Notes under the pieces: model-generated
Databases searched by the model: none
The model's input: only the letters and a program-made list of their open reading frames with translations
Told to the model about the DNA's origin: nothing
Program-made: the position numbers and the translations under genes
In this document: in pieces, positions 36,281-46,636 of the stretch
Numbering within the stretch: the first letter of the stretch is position 1
Layout of the letters: each line of letters begins with the position of its first letter
Source: Prorocentrum cordatum
Lineage: Eukaryota; Sar; Dinophyceae; Prorocentrales; Prorocentraceae
Direction: 5' to 3'
DNA: 64,000 nucleotides
NCBI GenBank assembly: GCA_963575745.1
Contig: CAUYUJ010009380.1
Coordinates: forward strand, 396,128 to 460,127

Positions 36281-36663
36281 ACTAGCTCTCCAGCGCCCCG
36301 GAATTACTCTTAAGCTTCCAGCAATAATGGCGCCGGCAGTGAACCGTCAACCTAGTCACCGCCGGGAACCTCGTAGAGCTCCGTACACTGATACGAGTGC
36401 TGAGAATCAAAGTAGAGGCATGAAATACAGATTTTTCGAAAATCTTGATTGTTTGATTTTTTCGATATTCATATCAGCTTGGTTCCCGGAAGTCAACTCT
36501 CAAGAAAATACATCGGGAGAGCTGAGCTGCTGTCAGAGAGGAGTTTATATGCCAATGCGACGCGCAAAAATCTGCTTTCTCAAAATAAATGGTTAAATAT
36601 CTTTCAAATTTTCGCAAAACAGACCAAAAGTCATAAATTTGTCCGCCCGGGCCGGGTCGACCA

Positions 36664-37961
36664 ACTGGGCGCCGGCGGTAAACCGTCAACCTTTCTTACC
36701 GCCGGGGGACTCGTAGAGCTTCCTGACAATATATAATGTGGGAAGAAAATTGCAGAGAACGCATAGTTTTTCAGCCCAAGCGATTTCAGACCTCTCGATG
36801 CAACAGCCGAACGCCCCCCGATGCTTCTGGATTGTCTTCTGCACGAGCTCTGTAGCTCTTCTACAGCCCGAGTTACGTGCGTTAATCGACAGCACCTCTC
36901 AAGATGACTCGAACAAAACGAACAGTTTGGCAAACCCAGCTCGAGTATCAGACCGAGTTCAGACCTCTGCATGCGACAGGCGGACGCGTCTGATGTCTCC
37001 GAATCGATTCCTGTGATTACCAGCCCTGCAGCCCCCCTACAGCCCGAGTTAAGTGCAGAAAGCCGACAGCATCTTTCAGGATGACTCGAACAATACGAGC
37101 AGCTTCGCGGACCTAGTTCGGGCAGCAGACCGAGTTCCGAGCTCTGGATTCCAGAGGCGGACGCGCCTGACGTCTTTAAATCGATTGCTGTCACCACCAG
37201 CACTGTAGCCCCATTACAGCCCGAGTTGAGTGCAGAAAACCGACAGCACCTCTCAAGATGACTCGAACAAAACGAACAGTTTCGCGATTCTGGATCGGGC
37301 AGCAGACCGAGTCCAGAGCTCTGGATTCAACACACAAACGCGACTGATGATTCTGAATCGATTTCTATAAGTGTCAGCTCTGTAGCTGTCCTATAGCTCG
37401 AGTTAAGTACAGAAAACCGAGAGGGCCTATCAAGATGACTCGAATAATACGAATAGGTTTGCGGACCTAGCTCGGCTAGCAGACCGAGTTCAGACCTCTG
37501 GATGCAAGAGACGAACGCGCCTGATCATTCTGAATCGATAAGGTGTGCTTACCAGCTCTGTAGCTGTCCTATATCTCGAGTTAAGTCCAATATACCGACA
37601 GCGCGTATCAAGATGACTCGAAACGGCCAATCCCGCCTGGACGCTTTTTGGCAGTAAAAGCTACCCGATCGAGCTGAGATCAAGATGGCGAGCGGGAATA
37701 AGATCGAATATCACGGGAAAAAAAAAAACTAGAGCTCTAACGAATGGTTGAATTTCGAGAACAAAATTTTCAACCGAACAAAATTCACCAAAAGGTCCGT
37801 CGAGATTTTTCTTGCCAACTAGCTCTCCAGCGCCCCGGAATTACTCTTAGCTTCCAGCAATAACTTGCTAAGGGAAGCTCTACTGGGCGCCGGCGGTAAA
37901 CCGTCAACCTTCCTTACCGCCGGGGGACTCGTAGAGCTTCCTGACAATATATAATGGGAAG

Positions 37962-38009
<48 letters not shown>

Positions 38010-39096
38010 TAGCTTTTCAGCCCAAGCGACTTCAGACCTCTCGATGCAACGATTCTTCTGGATTGTCTTCTTTGCGAGCTCTGTAGCTCTCCTACAGCCC
38101 GAGTTACGTGCGTAAATCGACAGCATCTCTCAAGATGACTCTAACAAAACGAATAGTTTGGCAACCCAGCTCGAGTATCAAACCGAGTTCAGACCTCTGA
38201 ATGCGACAGGCGGACGCGTCTGATGTCTGCGAATCGACTCCTGTGATTACCAGCCCTGCAGCCCCCCCCTACAGCCCGAGTTAAGTGCAGAAAACCGACA
38301 GCACCTCTCAAGATGCTCGAACAATACAATAGTTTCGCGGACCTAGTTCGGGCAGCAGACCGAGTTCCGAGCTCTGGATTCGACAGGCGGACGCGCCTGA
38401 TGTCTTCAAATCGATTCCTGTGACGACCAGCACTGTAGCCCCTCCCAGCTCGAGTTGAGTGCAGAAAACCGAGAGCACTTCTCAAGATGGCTCGAACAAT
38501 ACGAATAGTTTCGCGATTATAGGTCGGGCAGCAGACCGCGTTCAGAGCTCTGGATTCAACAGACAAATGCGACCGATGATTCTGAATTGGTTTCTGTAAG
38601 TATCAGCTCTGTAGCTGTCCCATGGCTCGAGTTAAGTACAGAAAACCGAGAGCGTCTGTCAAGATGACTCGAATAGTACGAATAGGTTTGCGGACCTAGC
38701 TCGGCTAGCCGACCGAGTTCAGACCTCTAGATTCAACAGGCGAACGCGCCTGATCATTCTGAATCGATTAGCTGTGCTTATCAGCTCTGTAGCTGTCCTA
38801 TAAAGCTCGAGTTATGTTCAGGAAACCGCCATCGCATGTCAAGATGACTTGAAACGGCCGATCCCGCCTGCCTGCCTTTTGGCAGTGAAAGGTACCCGAT
38901 CGAGCTGAGATCAAGATGGCGAGCGGGAATAAGATCGAAATACTAGAGCTCAAACGAATTGTTGAATTTCGAGAACAAAACTTTCAACCGACCAAAAGTC
39001 AGCCAACTAGCTTGCCAACTAGCTCTCCAGCGCCCCGGAATTACTCTTAAGCTTCCAGCAATAACTTGCTAAGGGAAGCTCTACGAGTTACGAGTT
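36664..39096 (+). mobile_element. Family A element split seven bases from its end
   Basis: The body 36664-37881 ends GGAAGCTCT. The missing ACGAGTT is found at 39090-39096, right after the inner A element. Confidence 0.9.
37882..39089 (+). mobile_element. Family A element, innermost
   Basis: ACTGGGCGCC to GGAAGCTCTACGAGTT. A (GA)n tract at 37969-38004 replaces the usual sequence after ATATATAATG. Confidence 0.9.
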
Positions 39097-39176
39097 ACTA
39101 GCTCCACCCAGCGCCGGAATTTCTCTAGCTCATCGCTGCCGAAGAGCTCTACAAGCTACTTGCTAAGGGAAGAGTT

Positions 39177-39471
39177 ACTGGCAAACGCGGCAGGTAGCGT
39201 CCAAAACCCGAAGAGCAAAAAAACCGTCGCAGAGAGGAAATCCTTCCTGGAGGGCTCTAGGGGGCTCCCCTGCAGCGCTGCTGAAGCGCTGCCAGGAACG
39301 CTCCCACGCGTGCGTGCACGAGCGCAGGCACACGTGAAAAGCGCCCCCGAACCCGCTGCCGGGACGGGCGAGCCGCTGCGAGGATCGTGGAGCGGCGGAG
39401 ATGGGCTGCTGGCGGGCACCACCACCGTCTGGCTTAATCTAAAACCCTTTAGCTCTCAGAGAGCTCTCCGG
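39177..39471 (+). mobile_element. Family D element
   Basis: ACTGGCAAACGCGGCAGGTAG, then D landmarks, an imperfect central palindrome at about 39304-39335 and the end CTCAGAGAGCTCTCCGGGA. The first 35 bases repeat 31371-31405. Confidence 0.6.
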
Positions 39472-40121
39472 GAATAACCCACTACACATGGGAAAAATAC
39501 CCGTTCTCGGAATGAATTGTCAAACTTGGCGCCGGCGGTGAACCGTCAACCTGGTCGCCGCCGGGGACCTCGTAGAGCTCTTTGCACGCGCAAGAGTGCT
39601 TAGATTTAAACCAGATCATTGGAGCATTTCTACATAAATGTAGAATTGTTATTTTCGGTTGTCAACTGTATGTCGGTTTCCTGGCCCTAGAGAGCTGAGC
39701 TGCTCTAGGAACAAATTTCATATTCCAACGCACGGCGTTAAAATCTGCTTTCTCAAAATGAATAGTCAAATATCTTTCAAATTCTTGCAAAACCGACCCA
39801 CAGTTGTCACATTGTCTCCTTTGATCGGATCGACCAACTAGCTGCGCCCCGCGCCGGAACTGGCGCCGGCGGTGAACCGTCAACCTGGTCACCGCCGGGA
39901 TGCTCGTAGAGCTCCTTTCACGCGCAAGAGTGCTCAGAGTCGAAAGAGAGAGCTTCTGGGGGTACTTCTCGAAAAAAGCCAAATTTGTTTTTTTCATGTC
40001 GACATAAAGATGGTTGCTCCAAGTGTTTTGATAGTAAAAGTGCGCTAAAAGAGCTCATATTGAGGCGGAGACGCCCTCATAATCTTTTACAGGTGCGAAA
40101 AATCTGCTTTCCTTAAAATGA

Positions 40122-40521
40122 ACTGGCGCCGGCGGTGAACCGTCAAGCTGGTCACCGCCGGGAACCTCGTAGAGCTCCTTCCACGCGTAAAGTGCTCAGA
40201 GTGGAAAGAGAGAGCTGCTCGAGGCATTTCTCGAAAAATTGAACATTCATCTTTTTCATGTCGAGATGAAGTTGGTTCCCCCAAGTGTTTTGATAGTAAA
40301 TTTGCACCTACAGATCTCATATTAAGACGCAGAGGCCCTGATAGTCGTTTACAGGTGCGAAAAAAAATCTACTTTCTAAAAATTAATGGTCAAATATCTC
40401 TCAAATCTTGACAAAACCGACCAAAAGTTAACACTTTGTCCTTTCTCGCCGGGTCGGCCGACTAGCTCCACCCCGCGCCGGAATTCCTCTAGTTCATCGA
40501 TGCCGAAGAGCTCTACGAGGC
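40122..40521 (+). mobile_element. Family B element, intact (400 bp)
   Basis: ACTGGCGCC to GAGCTCTACGAGGC. Confidence 0.9.
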
Positions 40522-40597
40522 ATGGTCAAATATCTTTCAAATATTCGCAAAAACCACCCAAAAGTTGCCACTTTGTCCTTTCTGATCGGCTCGATGA

Positions 40598-40995
40598 ACT
40601 GAGAACCGGCGGTAAACCGTCAACCAGGTTACCGCCGGGGCCCTCGTAGAGCTCTTTTCTCACAGGGCGCTCCTCGGTAAGCATTAAGAAAGCGTCTAGA
40701 GCGTGACCTGAGAAACTGGAAAATCGCGTTTTTCTGTTTTTATCTAACGTCGGTTCCCCCAAGTGTTTTGATAGTAATACTGCAGCTACGAACCTGAAAA
40801 CTTTACAAGCAGACACGCCTTAACCCGCTACAGGTGCGAAAAATCTGCTCTCAAAATAAATGGTCAAATATCTTTCAAATCTTCGCAAAACCACCCAAAA
40901 GTTAACACTTTGCCCTTTCTGGCCGGGGCGGCCAACTAGCTCCACCCCGCGCCGGACTTCCTCTAGCTCATCGATGTCGAAGAGCTTTACGAGGT
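40598..40995 (+). mobile_element. Family C element, intact (398 bp)
   Basis: Starts ACTGAGAACC with perfect hairpin arms. Ends GAGCTTTACGAGGT. Confidence 0.9.
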
Positions 40996-41184
40996 ACTAG
41001 CTCCACCCCGCGCCGGAATTCCTCTAGCTCATCGATGCCGAAAAGCTCTACGAGTTATTCCTCTAGCTCATCGATGCCGAAGAGCTCTACGAGGTATATC
41101 TTTCAAGTATTCGCAAAACCGACCCAAAGTTGTGACATTGTCTCTTTTGGTCGGGTCGGCCAACTAGCTCCACTCCGCGCCGGA

Positions 41185-41584
41185 ACTCGGAACCGGCGGT
41201 AAACCGTCAATCTGATTACCGCTGGGAATCTCGTAGAGCTCTTCCCTTGCACAGCAATCGTCGGAACACATGAAGAAAGCTTCTGGAGCGAGAAACGAAA
41301 AACTCGAAAAATCACGTTTTTCTGTTTTTATCTAACGTCGGTTCCTCCAAGTGTTTTGATAGTAATACTGTACCTATGGGCCTGCAAATTTTACTGGCGG
41401 ACGCGGCATGACCCACTACAGGTGCGAAAATCTGCTTTCCCAAAATGAATTGTCAAATATCCTTCAATTTCTCGCAAAACCGACCAGAAGTTACCACCTT
41501 GTCCTTTCTGGCCGGCTGGGCCAACTAGCTCCACCCCGCGCCGGAATTCCTCTAGCTCATCGATGCCGAAGAGCTCTACGAGGT
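41185..41584 (+). mobile_element. Family C element, intact (400 bp)
   Basis: Starts ACTCGGAACC. The hairpin has one G-T wobble (TTACCGCTGG). Ends GAGCTCTACGAGGT. Confidence 0.9.
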
Positions 41585-41623
41585 ATTCCTCTAGCTCATC
41601 GACGCCGAAGAGCCCTACGAGGT

Positions 41624-41940
41624 ATGGTGAAGAGCTCTACGGGGTACTAGCTCCACCCCGCGCCGGAATTCCTCTAGCTCATCGATGCCGAAGAGCTCTA
41701 CGAGGTAAGTTGTCACGTTGTCCTTTCTGGTTGGGTCGGCCGACTAGCTCCAGCCCGCGCCGGAATTCCCTAGCTCTACGATGTCGAAGAGCTCTACGCG
41801 GCATTACTCTTAAGCTTCCAGCAATAACTTGCTCAGGGAAGCTCTACGAGTTACTAGCTCCACCCTGCGCCGAATGTCTCTTAGCTCTTTGCCGAAGAGC
41901 TCTATGTGGTACTCTTAAGCTTCCAGGAACTAGCTAAGGG
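41624..41940 (+). repeat. Stack of orphan right ends
   Basis: Several consecutive right-end stubs, each closing with CTCTACG and GGT or GGC/GTT (near 41645, 41705, 41803, 41850, 41909), with no left ends of their own. Confidence 0.75.
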
Positions 41941-42907
41941 AATGGGCGCCGGCGGTAAACCGTCAACCTTCCTTACCGCCGGGGGACTCGTAGAGCTTCC
42001 TGCCCATATATAACGTCAAAAAATTGCAGAGAACGAATAGTTTGACAGCCTAAACGATTTCAGACCTCTCGATGCAACAGCCGAACGGCCCTCATGACAG
42101 CACCTCTGAAGATCACTCGAACAATACAAATAGTTTCGCGAATCTAGCTCGAGTATCAAACCGAGTTCAGACCTCTGAATGCTATATGCGGACGCGCCTG
42201 ATGTCTCCGAATCGATTCCTGTGATTACCAGCCCTGCAGCCCCCTTACAGCCCGAGTTGAGTGCAGAAAACCGACAGCACCTCTCAAGATCACTCGAACA
42301 ATACGAATAGTTTTGCGGACCTAGCTCGTGCAGCAGACCAAGTTCAGAGCTCTGAATGCAACAGGCGGACGCGACTAATGTCTCCGAATCGATTCCAGTG
42401 ATTACCAGGTTTGCAGCCCCTTACAGCTCGAGTTAAGTGCAGAAAACGGACAGCACCTCTCAAAATGACTCGAAGAATACAAATAGTTTTGCGGACCCAG
42501 CTCCGGCAGCACACCGAGTTCTGAGCTCTAGATCTGGCAGGCGGACGCGCCTGATGTCTCCGGATCGATTCCTGTGATTACGAGCCCTGTAGCCCCCCTA
42601 CCGCCCGAGTTAAGTGCAGAAAACTGACAGCACCTCTCAAGATGACTCGAATAATACGAATGTTTTTGCGAACCTAACTCGGGCAGCAGACCGAGTTCAG
42701 ACCTCTAGATGGAACAGACGAACGCGCCTGATGATTCGCAATCGATCTCTGTGGGAATCAGCCCTGTAGCTACCCTATAAAGCTCGAGTTAAGTACAAAA
42801 TACAGACAACGCGTATCAAGATGACTCCAAATAGCCGATCCCGCCGCGACGCTTTTTTGCAGTAATATCTACCCGATCGACCTGAGATTGAGATGGCGAG
42901 CGGTAAT

Positions 42908-43306
42908 ACCTCGCAGAGCTCTTCGTCATCGATGAGCTAGAGGAATTCCGGCGCGGGGTGCAGCTAGTTGGTCGACCCGGCCAGAAAGGACAAAGTGGTA
43001 ACTTTTGGGTGATTTTGCAATTATTTGAAAGATATTTGACAATTCATTTTGAGAAAGCAGATTTTTACTCCGAGCATTGGGATATAAACTTTCTTTCCTG
43101 AGCATCTCAGCCCTTTAGAGGCAAATTTAGTACTAGTTCACTTGGAGGAACCGACGTTGGACAAACACAGAAAATGTGATTTTTCGAGTTTCTCAGGTCT
43201 TGCCCTTGACGCTTCCTTGATGCTTACTGAGGAGCGCCGTGTGCAAGAAGAGCTCTACGAGGGCGCCGGCGGTAACCTGGTTGACGGTTTACCGCCGGTT
43301 TCCCGT
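42908..43306 (-). mobile_element. Reverse-oriented B/C element
   Basis: ACCTCGCAGAGCTCTTC at the low end, hairpin arms around 43266-43298, TTTCCCGT at the high end. 399 bp, one of three reversed copies seen. Confidence 0.85.
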
Positions 43307-43439
43307 ATGATCGAATGTGGGAAGGATTGAATTTCGAGAAAAGAATGTTCAACCTACCAAAAGTCAGCAAAAGGTCCGTCGAGATTTTTCTTGCCAACTA
43401 GCTCTCCAGCGCCCCGGAATTACTCTTACGCTTCCAGCA

Positions 43440-44442
43440 ACTGGGCGCCGGCGGTGAAGCGTCAACCTTGGTTACCGCCGGGGGACTCTTAGAGCTTCCT
43501 GACAACACATAATGTCAAAAAAAAGTTTCAGCCCAAGCAATTTCAGAACTCTCGAATGCAACAGCTGAACGCCCCCGATGCTTCTGGATTGTCTTCTGCA
43601 CGAGCTCTGTAGCTCTGCTACAGCCCAAGCTACGTGCGTAAATCGACAGCACCTCTCAAGATAAATCGAACAATACGAATAGTTTGGCAAACCTAGCTCG
43701 AGTATCAACCGAGTTCAGATCTCTGCATGCGACAGGCGGACGCGTCTGATGTCTCTGAATCGATTCCTGTGATTACTAGCCCTGCAGCCCCCCCTACAGC
43801 CCGAGTTAAATGCAGGAAACCGACAGCACCTCTCAGGATAACTCGAACAATACGAATAGTTTTGCGGACCTAGTTCGGGCAGTAGACAGAGTTCGGAGCT
43901 CTGGATTCGAAAGGCGGACACGTCTGATGTCAGGCCCGACTTAAGTGCAGAGAACCGACAGCATCTCTCAAGATAACTCGAACAATACGAATAGTTTCGC
44001 GATTCTAGATCGGGCAGCAGACCGAGTTCAGAGCTCTGGATTCAACGACAACGACCACTGATAATTATGAATCAGATTATACGTATCAGCTCTGTTAAGT
44101 ACAGAAAACCGAGAGCGTCTGTCAAGATGACTCGAATAATACCAATAGGTTTGCAGACATAGCTCGGCTAGCAGGCCGAGTTCAGACCTCTGGGTTCAAC
44201 AGGCGAGCGCGCCTGATCATTCTGGATCAAATGGCTGTGCTTACCAGCTCGGTAGATGTCCTGAAGCTCGATTTATCTTGAGAAAACCGACAGCGCGTAT
44301 CAAGATGACTCGAAACGGCCGATCCCGCCTGGACGCTTTTTGGCAGTAAAATGTACCCGATCGAGCTGTGGTCAAGATGGCGAGCAGGAATAAGATCAAA
44401 TGTTACGCTTCCAGCAACAAGCTCAGGGAAGCTCTACGAGTT
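43440..44442 (+). mobile_element. Family A element with shortened tail
   Basis: ACTGGGCGCC to CTCTACGAGTT. The tail between AGATCAAATG and TTACGCTTCC is deleted. Confidence 0.75.
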
Positions 44443-44456
44443 AAGCTCTACGAGTT

Positions 44457-44555
44457 ACAGGCGCGCTTTCTTAAAGTGTCCAGACCCTTGAATTCGGTTT
44501 GGCATGTGGACAATCTTTATTCCCGGAGAGCTCTCTGGAAGCTATAAGGTTTCAG
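44457..44555. other. Unassigned spacer ending in a D-like end
   Basis: The first half matches no family that I recognise. The second half resembles a reversed D end (CCCGGAGAGCTCTC). Confidence 0.4.
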
Positions 44556-44695
44556 ACTGGGATCCCGCAGTGAACCGTCAATCAGGTAACCGCCGGGAGC
44601 CTCGTAGAGCACTGTTCTCGCGCGGTGCTGCTCGGAGTACACGAAAAAGCTTTCTCAAGCGTGAAGAAACAAGGTTGCAAAATATGTTTTTTCCC
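44556..44695 (+). mobile_element. Truncated family C element
   Basis: ACTGGGATCCCGCAGTGAACC with an eroded hairpin. It stops where reversed D begins. Confidence 0.65.
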
Positions 44696-44905
44696 GGAGA
44701 GCTCTCTGAGAGCTAGAGGGTTTAAGATTAAAAGCCGGACGGTGGTGGTGCCCGCCAGAAGCCCATCTTCGCCAGTCCAGAATCCCCGCAGCGACCTGCA
44801 AAACCTCGCAGCGGCTCCGGGGGAGCTTCCGGCAAGCTTCCACGCGTGCCCGCTCGCGTGCAGGCACGCGCGGAGGTCTTCAAGGCAGCGCTTCAGAAGC
44901 GCTGC
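44696..44905 (-). mobile_element. Reverse-oriented family D element
   Basis: CCCGGAGAGCTCTCTGAGAG at the low end and the D palindrome at about 44841-44870. Forms an inverted pair with the D that follows. Confidence 0.6.
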
Positions 44906-45261
44906 GGGGGGACCCCCCAGAGCCCCAGTAGCGCTTCACGAGAGCGTCCGACAGTCCGCCAGGGCAGACTTGGCAGCATCCAAAACCCGGAGAGCGAAGA
45001 ACCTCTGGGACGGGACATTTTTTCTGGAGAGCTTTGGGAGCTCCCCAGAAACGTCTCTGAAGCGCTACCAGGAACGCTTCCACGGGTGCCTGCACGCGCG
45101 CAGGCACGCGTGGACGCGCGGTGGAAGCGCCCCCAAACCCGCTGCCGGGTCGGGCGAGTTGCTGCGAGGATCGTGGAGCGGCGGAGATGGGCTGCTGGCG
45201 GGCACCACCAGCGCCTGGCTTCTTATCTAACTGGAGCCGGCGGTAAACCGTCAACCAGGTT

Positions 45262-46636
45262 TTTTGCGGACTTTGCGGTCGACTGTGCAGGCTTTCCAGC
45301 CTAGTCGGAAGCAGTAAAGGGCGGACGACAACCCGCGGCATGACAAGAGACGTATGCTCATCGTCAAAAGAAGAATAAATTAATGAGATCAAATACAATC
45401 GAACCTCTTTGAGGCAACCGTAATTCTCAATCAACAAGCACGTCGAAACAATCAAGAAAATGAATGAAACCTGTCTCTGAATCCGTCTCACTGAATAAGC
45501 ACGTGACACAATACAAGCAAGCAACAAAGAGAGGCGGCGGCAGGCAGCAGATACTCAGGTGCAATGCATAGTATTAGCAGGTCTCGTAGACACAGGCCTC
45601 GTAGACGCAGCACTCGCCACAGAACCTGATCGCACCAGTCCCTGAAGTCTCTGGACGGAGGCCTCAAGTTGATTTCGTCTAGCCTCCAAATTGGAAATTG
45701 CAACACCCTGCTTCTGTACCTGGGTCTGAACATTATCGATTTTACTACCCTGAACTACTATGGCGTCCTGGATCCTCTCAGTATTGTCATCCATCTTATG
45801 CATCGTCTGAAGTAGTAAGCACCGCATGTTATCCTCGTTATCCTTCTCCAACTCCGACATCTTCACATCAGCTGCCGTCTGAGCAGGAACAGGAACGTGC
45901 GAACCCACGTGCGCAACTTCATGATCAACACGCTGAGTCTTTAGGGTCTGCCCTACAGGCTCCCCAAGGACAGCATCATGCCCCGACCTGCAAGTCATAG
46001 TTTTCTTCTTCGGCCTCCTCGATATGGGTCTCAGCCTTGCTTGAAGGGGTATCTCATAAGAAACCACTGAAGACCGATCATCAAACTGGACTCGCCTAGA
46101 TGACGAGCTCCCAACATGAGAATCAGAGGCGCCATGATCAACACTGGACCTGTGATAACAAGATATCTCATGATCAACATCCTGATCAACCTTTAGGGTC
46201 TGCCCGACAGGCTCCCCGAGGACAGCATCCTGCCCCGACCTGCACGTCATAATTTTCTTCCTCAGCCTCCTCCGCTGCCGCCGGGATCCGGCCGAACCGG
46301 CGGCAGCGGGATCAGGGGCGCCCTGCGCCGGACCAACGCCACACCGCGTCGCCGCCATGACCGAGGCCACGGCAGCCGCGGCGGCTGCGACAGTCCTGCG
46401 CGGGGCACCTGCCTGAACAGCAGCGCGGACCGCTGCCTCCACAAGAGAAGCAGCCAACGCGGCGCCGCCGTCGTCCCTCATAGTGAGAGCACCGTGTACA
46501 GTATGAGGAACCAAAGACTCCTGACTGCACAATGCAGCTCGAGAGAGCCCCCCGGCGGGACAAGGCCGAGGGAGAGCGGGAGGTAAGCTCCGCTTCCTCA
46601 ACCTTTGTTACCGCCGGGGGACTCGTAGAGCTTGAG
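45262..46636 (-). mobile_element. Retroposon beta with ORF, 7-bp target duplication
   Basis: CCAGGTT flanks both sides (45255-45261 and 46637-46643) inside the C loop. On the minus strand the 3' end is CGCAAAGTCCGCAAAAAA, as in the alpha copy. At the 5' end (46598-46636) it carries about 39 bases of a family A terminus, including CTACGAGTCCCCCGGCGG. The source copy was therefore probably itself sitting in an A hairpin, and its transcript began upstream. No RT or endonuclease is encoded. Confidence 0.8.
45555..46481 (-). CDS. Retroposon-encoded coiled-coil protein of unknown function
   Basis: The frame is open from 46601 (no ATG there, the first codon is TTG) to a stop at 45555. The first ATG, at 46481, gives about 308 residues (MRDDGGAALAAS). 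An Ala-rich N-terminal third is followed by a basic stretch RRQRRRLRKK. A module MTCRSGxDAVLGEPVGQTLK follows and occurs twice, about 90 residues apart and each preceded by Lys residues. The last third looks like a coiled coil (MSELEKDN, DNVQTQVQKQGVAISNLEA, VQRLQGLV heptads). A basic region plus coiled coil resembles the ORF1 RNA-binding protein of LINE-type elements in layout only. No zinc knuckle or RRM is visible. The element ends about 290 bases after the stop, so any pol would have to come from another element. Expression is unproven. Confidence 0.55.
   Translation of the reverse strand: MRDDGGAALAASLVEAAVRAAVQAGAPRRTVAAAAAAVASVMAATRCGVGPAQGAPDPAAAGSAGSRRQRRRLRKKIMTCRSGQDAVLGEPVGQTLKVDQDVDHEISCYHRSSVDHGASDSHVGSSSSRRVQFDDRSSVVSYEIPLQARLRPISRRPKKKTMTCRSGHDAVLGEPVGQTLKTQRVDHEVAHVGSHVPVPAQTAADVKMSELEKDNEDNMRCLLLQTMHKMDDNTERIQDAIVVQGSKIDNVQTQVQKQGVAISNLEARRNQLEASVQRLQGLVRSGSVASAASTRPVSTRPANTMHCT

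Larger units (their letters stand above)
36327..39157 (+). mobile_element. Family B element with A inside
   Basis: Begins ATGGCGCC. Pieces 36327-36663 and 39097-39157 rejoin as GTCGACCA/ACTAGCTCC. The right end is GAGCTCTACAAGCT, mutated in the last bases. Confidence 0.85.
34469..39176 (+). mobile_element. Left-truncated family A element hosting two insertions
   Basis: Pieces 34469-35068, 36281-36326 and 39158-39176 rejoin as TTGCCA/ACTAGCTC and CAGCAATA/ACTTGCTAAG, both standard A-tail sequence. The right end is eroded to GGGAAGAGTT. Confidence 0.8.
39859..41056 (+). mobile_element. Family B element hosting B and C
   Basis: Pieces 39859-40121, 40522-40597 and 40996-41056 rejoin as AAATGA/ATGGTCAAAT and CGATGA/ACTAGCTCC. 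Ends CTCTACGAGTT. Confidence 0.9.
39524..41095 (+). mobile_element. Family B element hosting a B
   Basis: Starts ACTTGGCGCC. Pieces 39524-39858 and 41057-41095 rejoin as GCCGGA/ATTCCTCTAG. Confidence 0.9.
39472..41623 (+). mobile_element. Left-truncated B/C element hosting B and C insertions
   Basis: Pieces 39472-39523, 41096-41184 and 41585-41623 rejoin as GTCAA/ATATC and CCGGA/ATTCCTC. Confidence 0.8.
41941..44456 (+). mobile_element. Family A element hosting a reversed element and an A
   Basis: Starts ATGGGCGCC. It is interrupted at 42907 by the minus element, resumes at 43307 (ATGATCGAAT), and is interrupted again at CCAGCA (43439). Confidence 0.75.
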
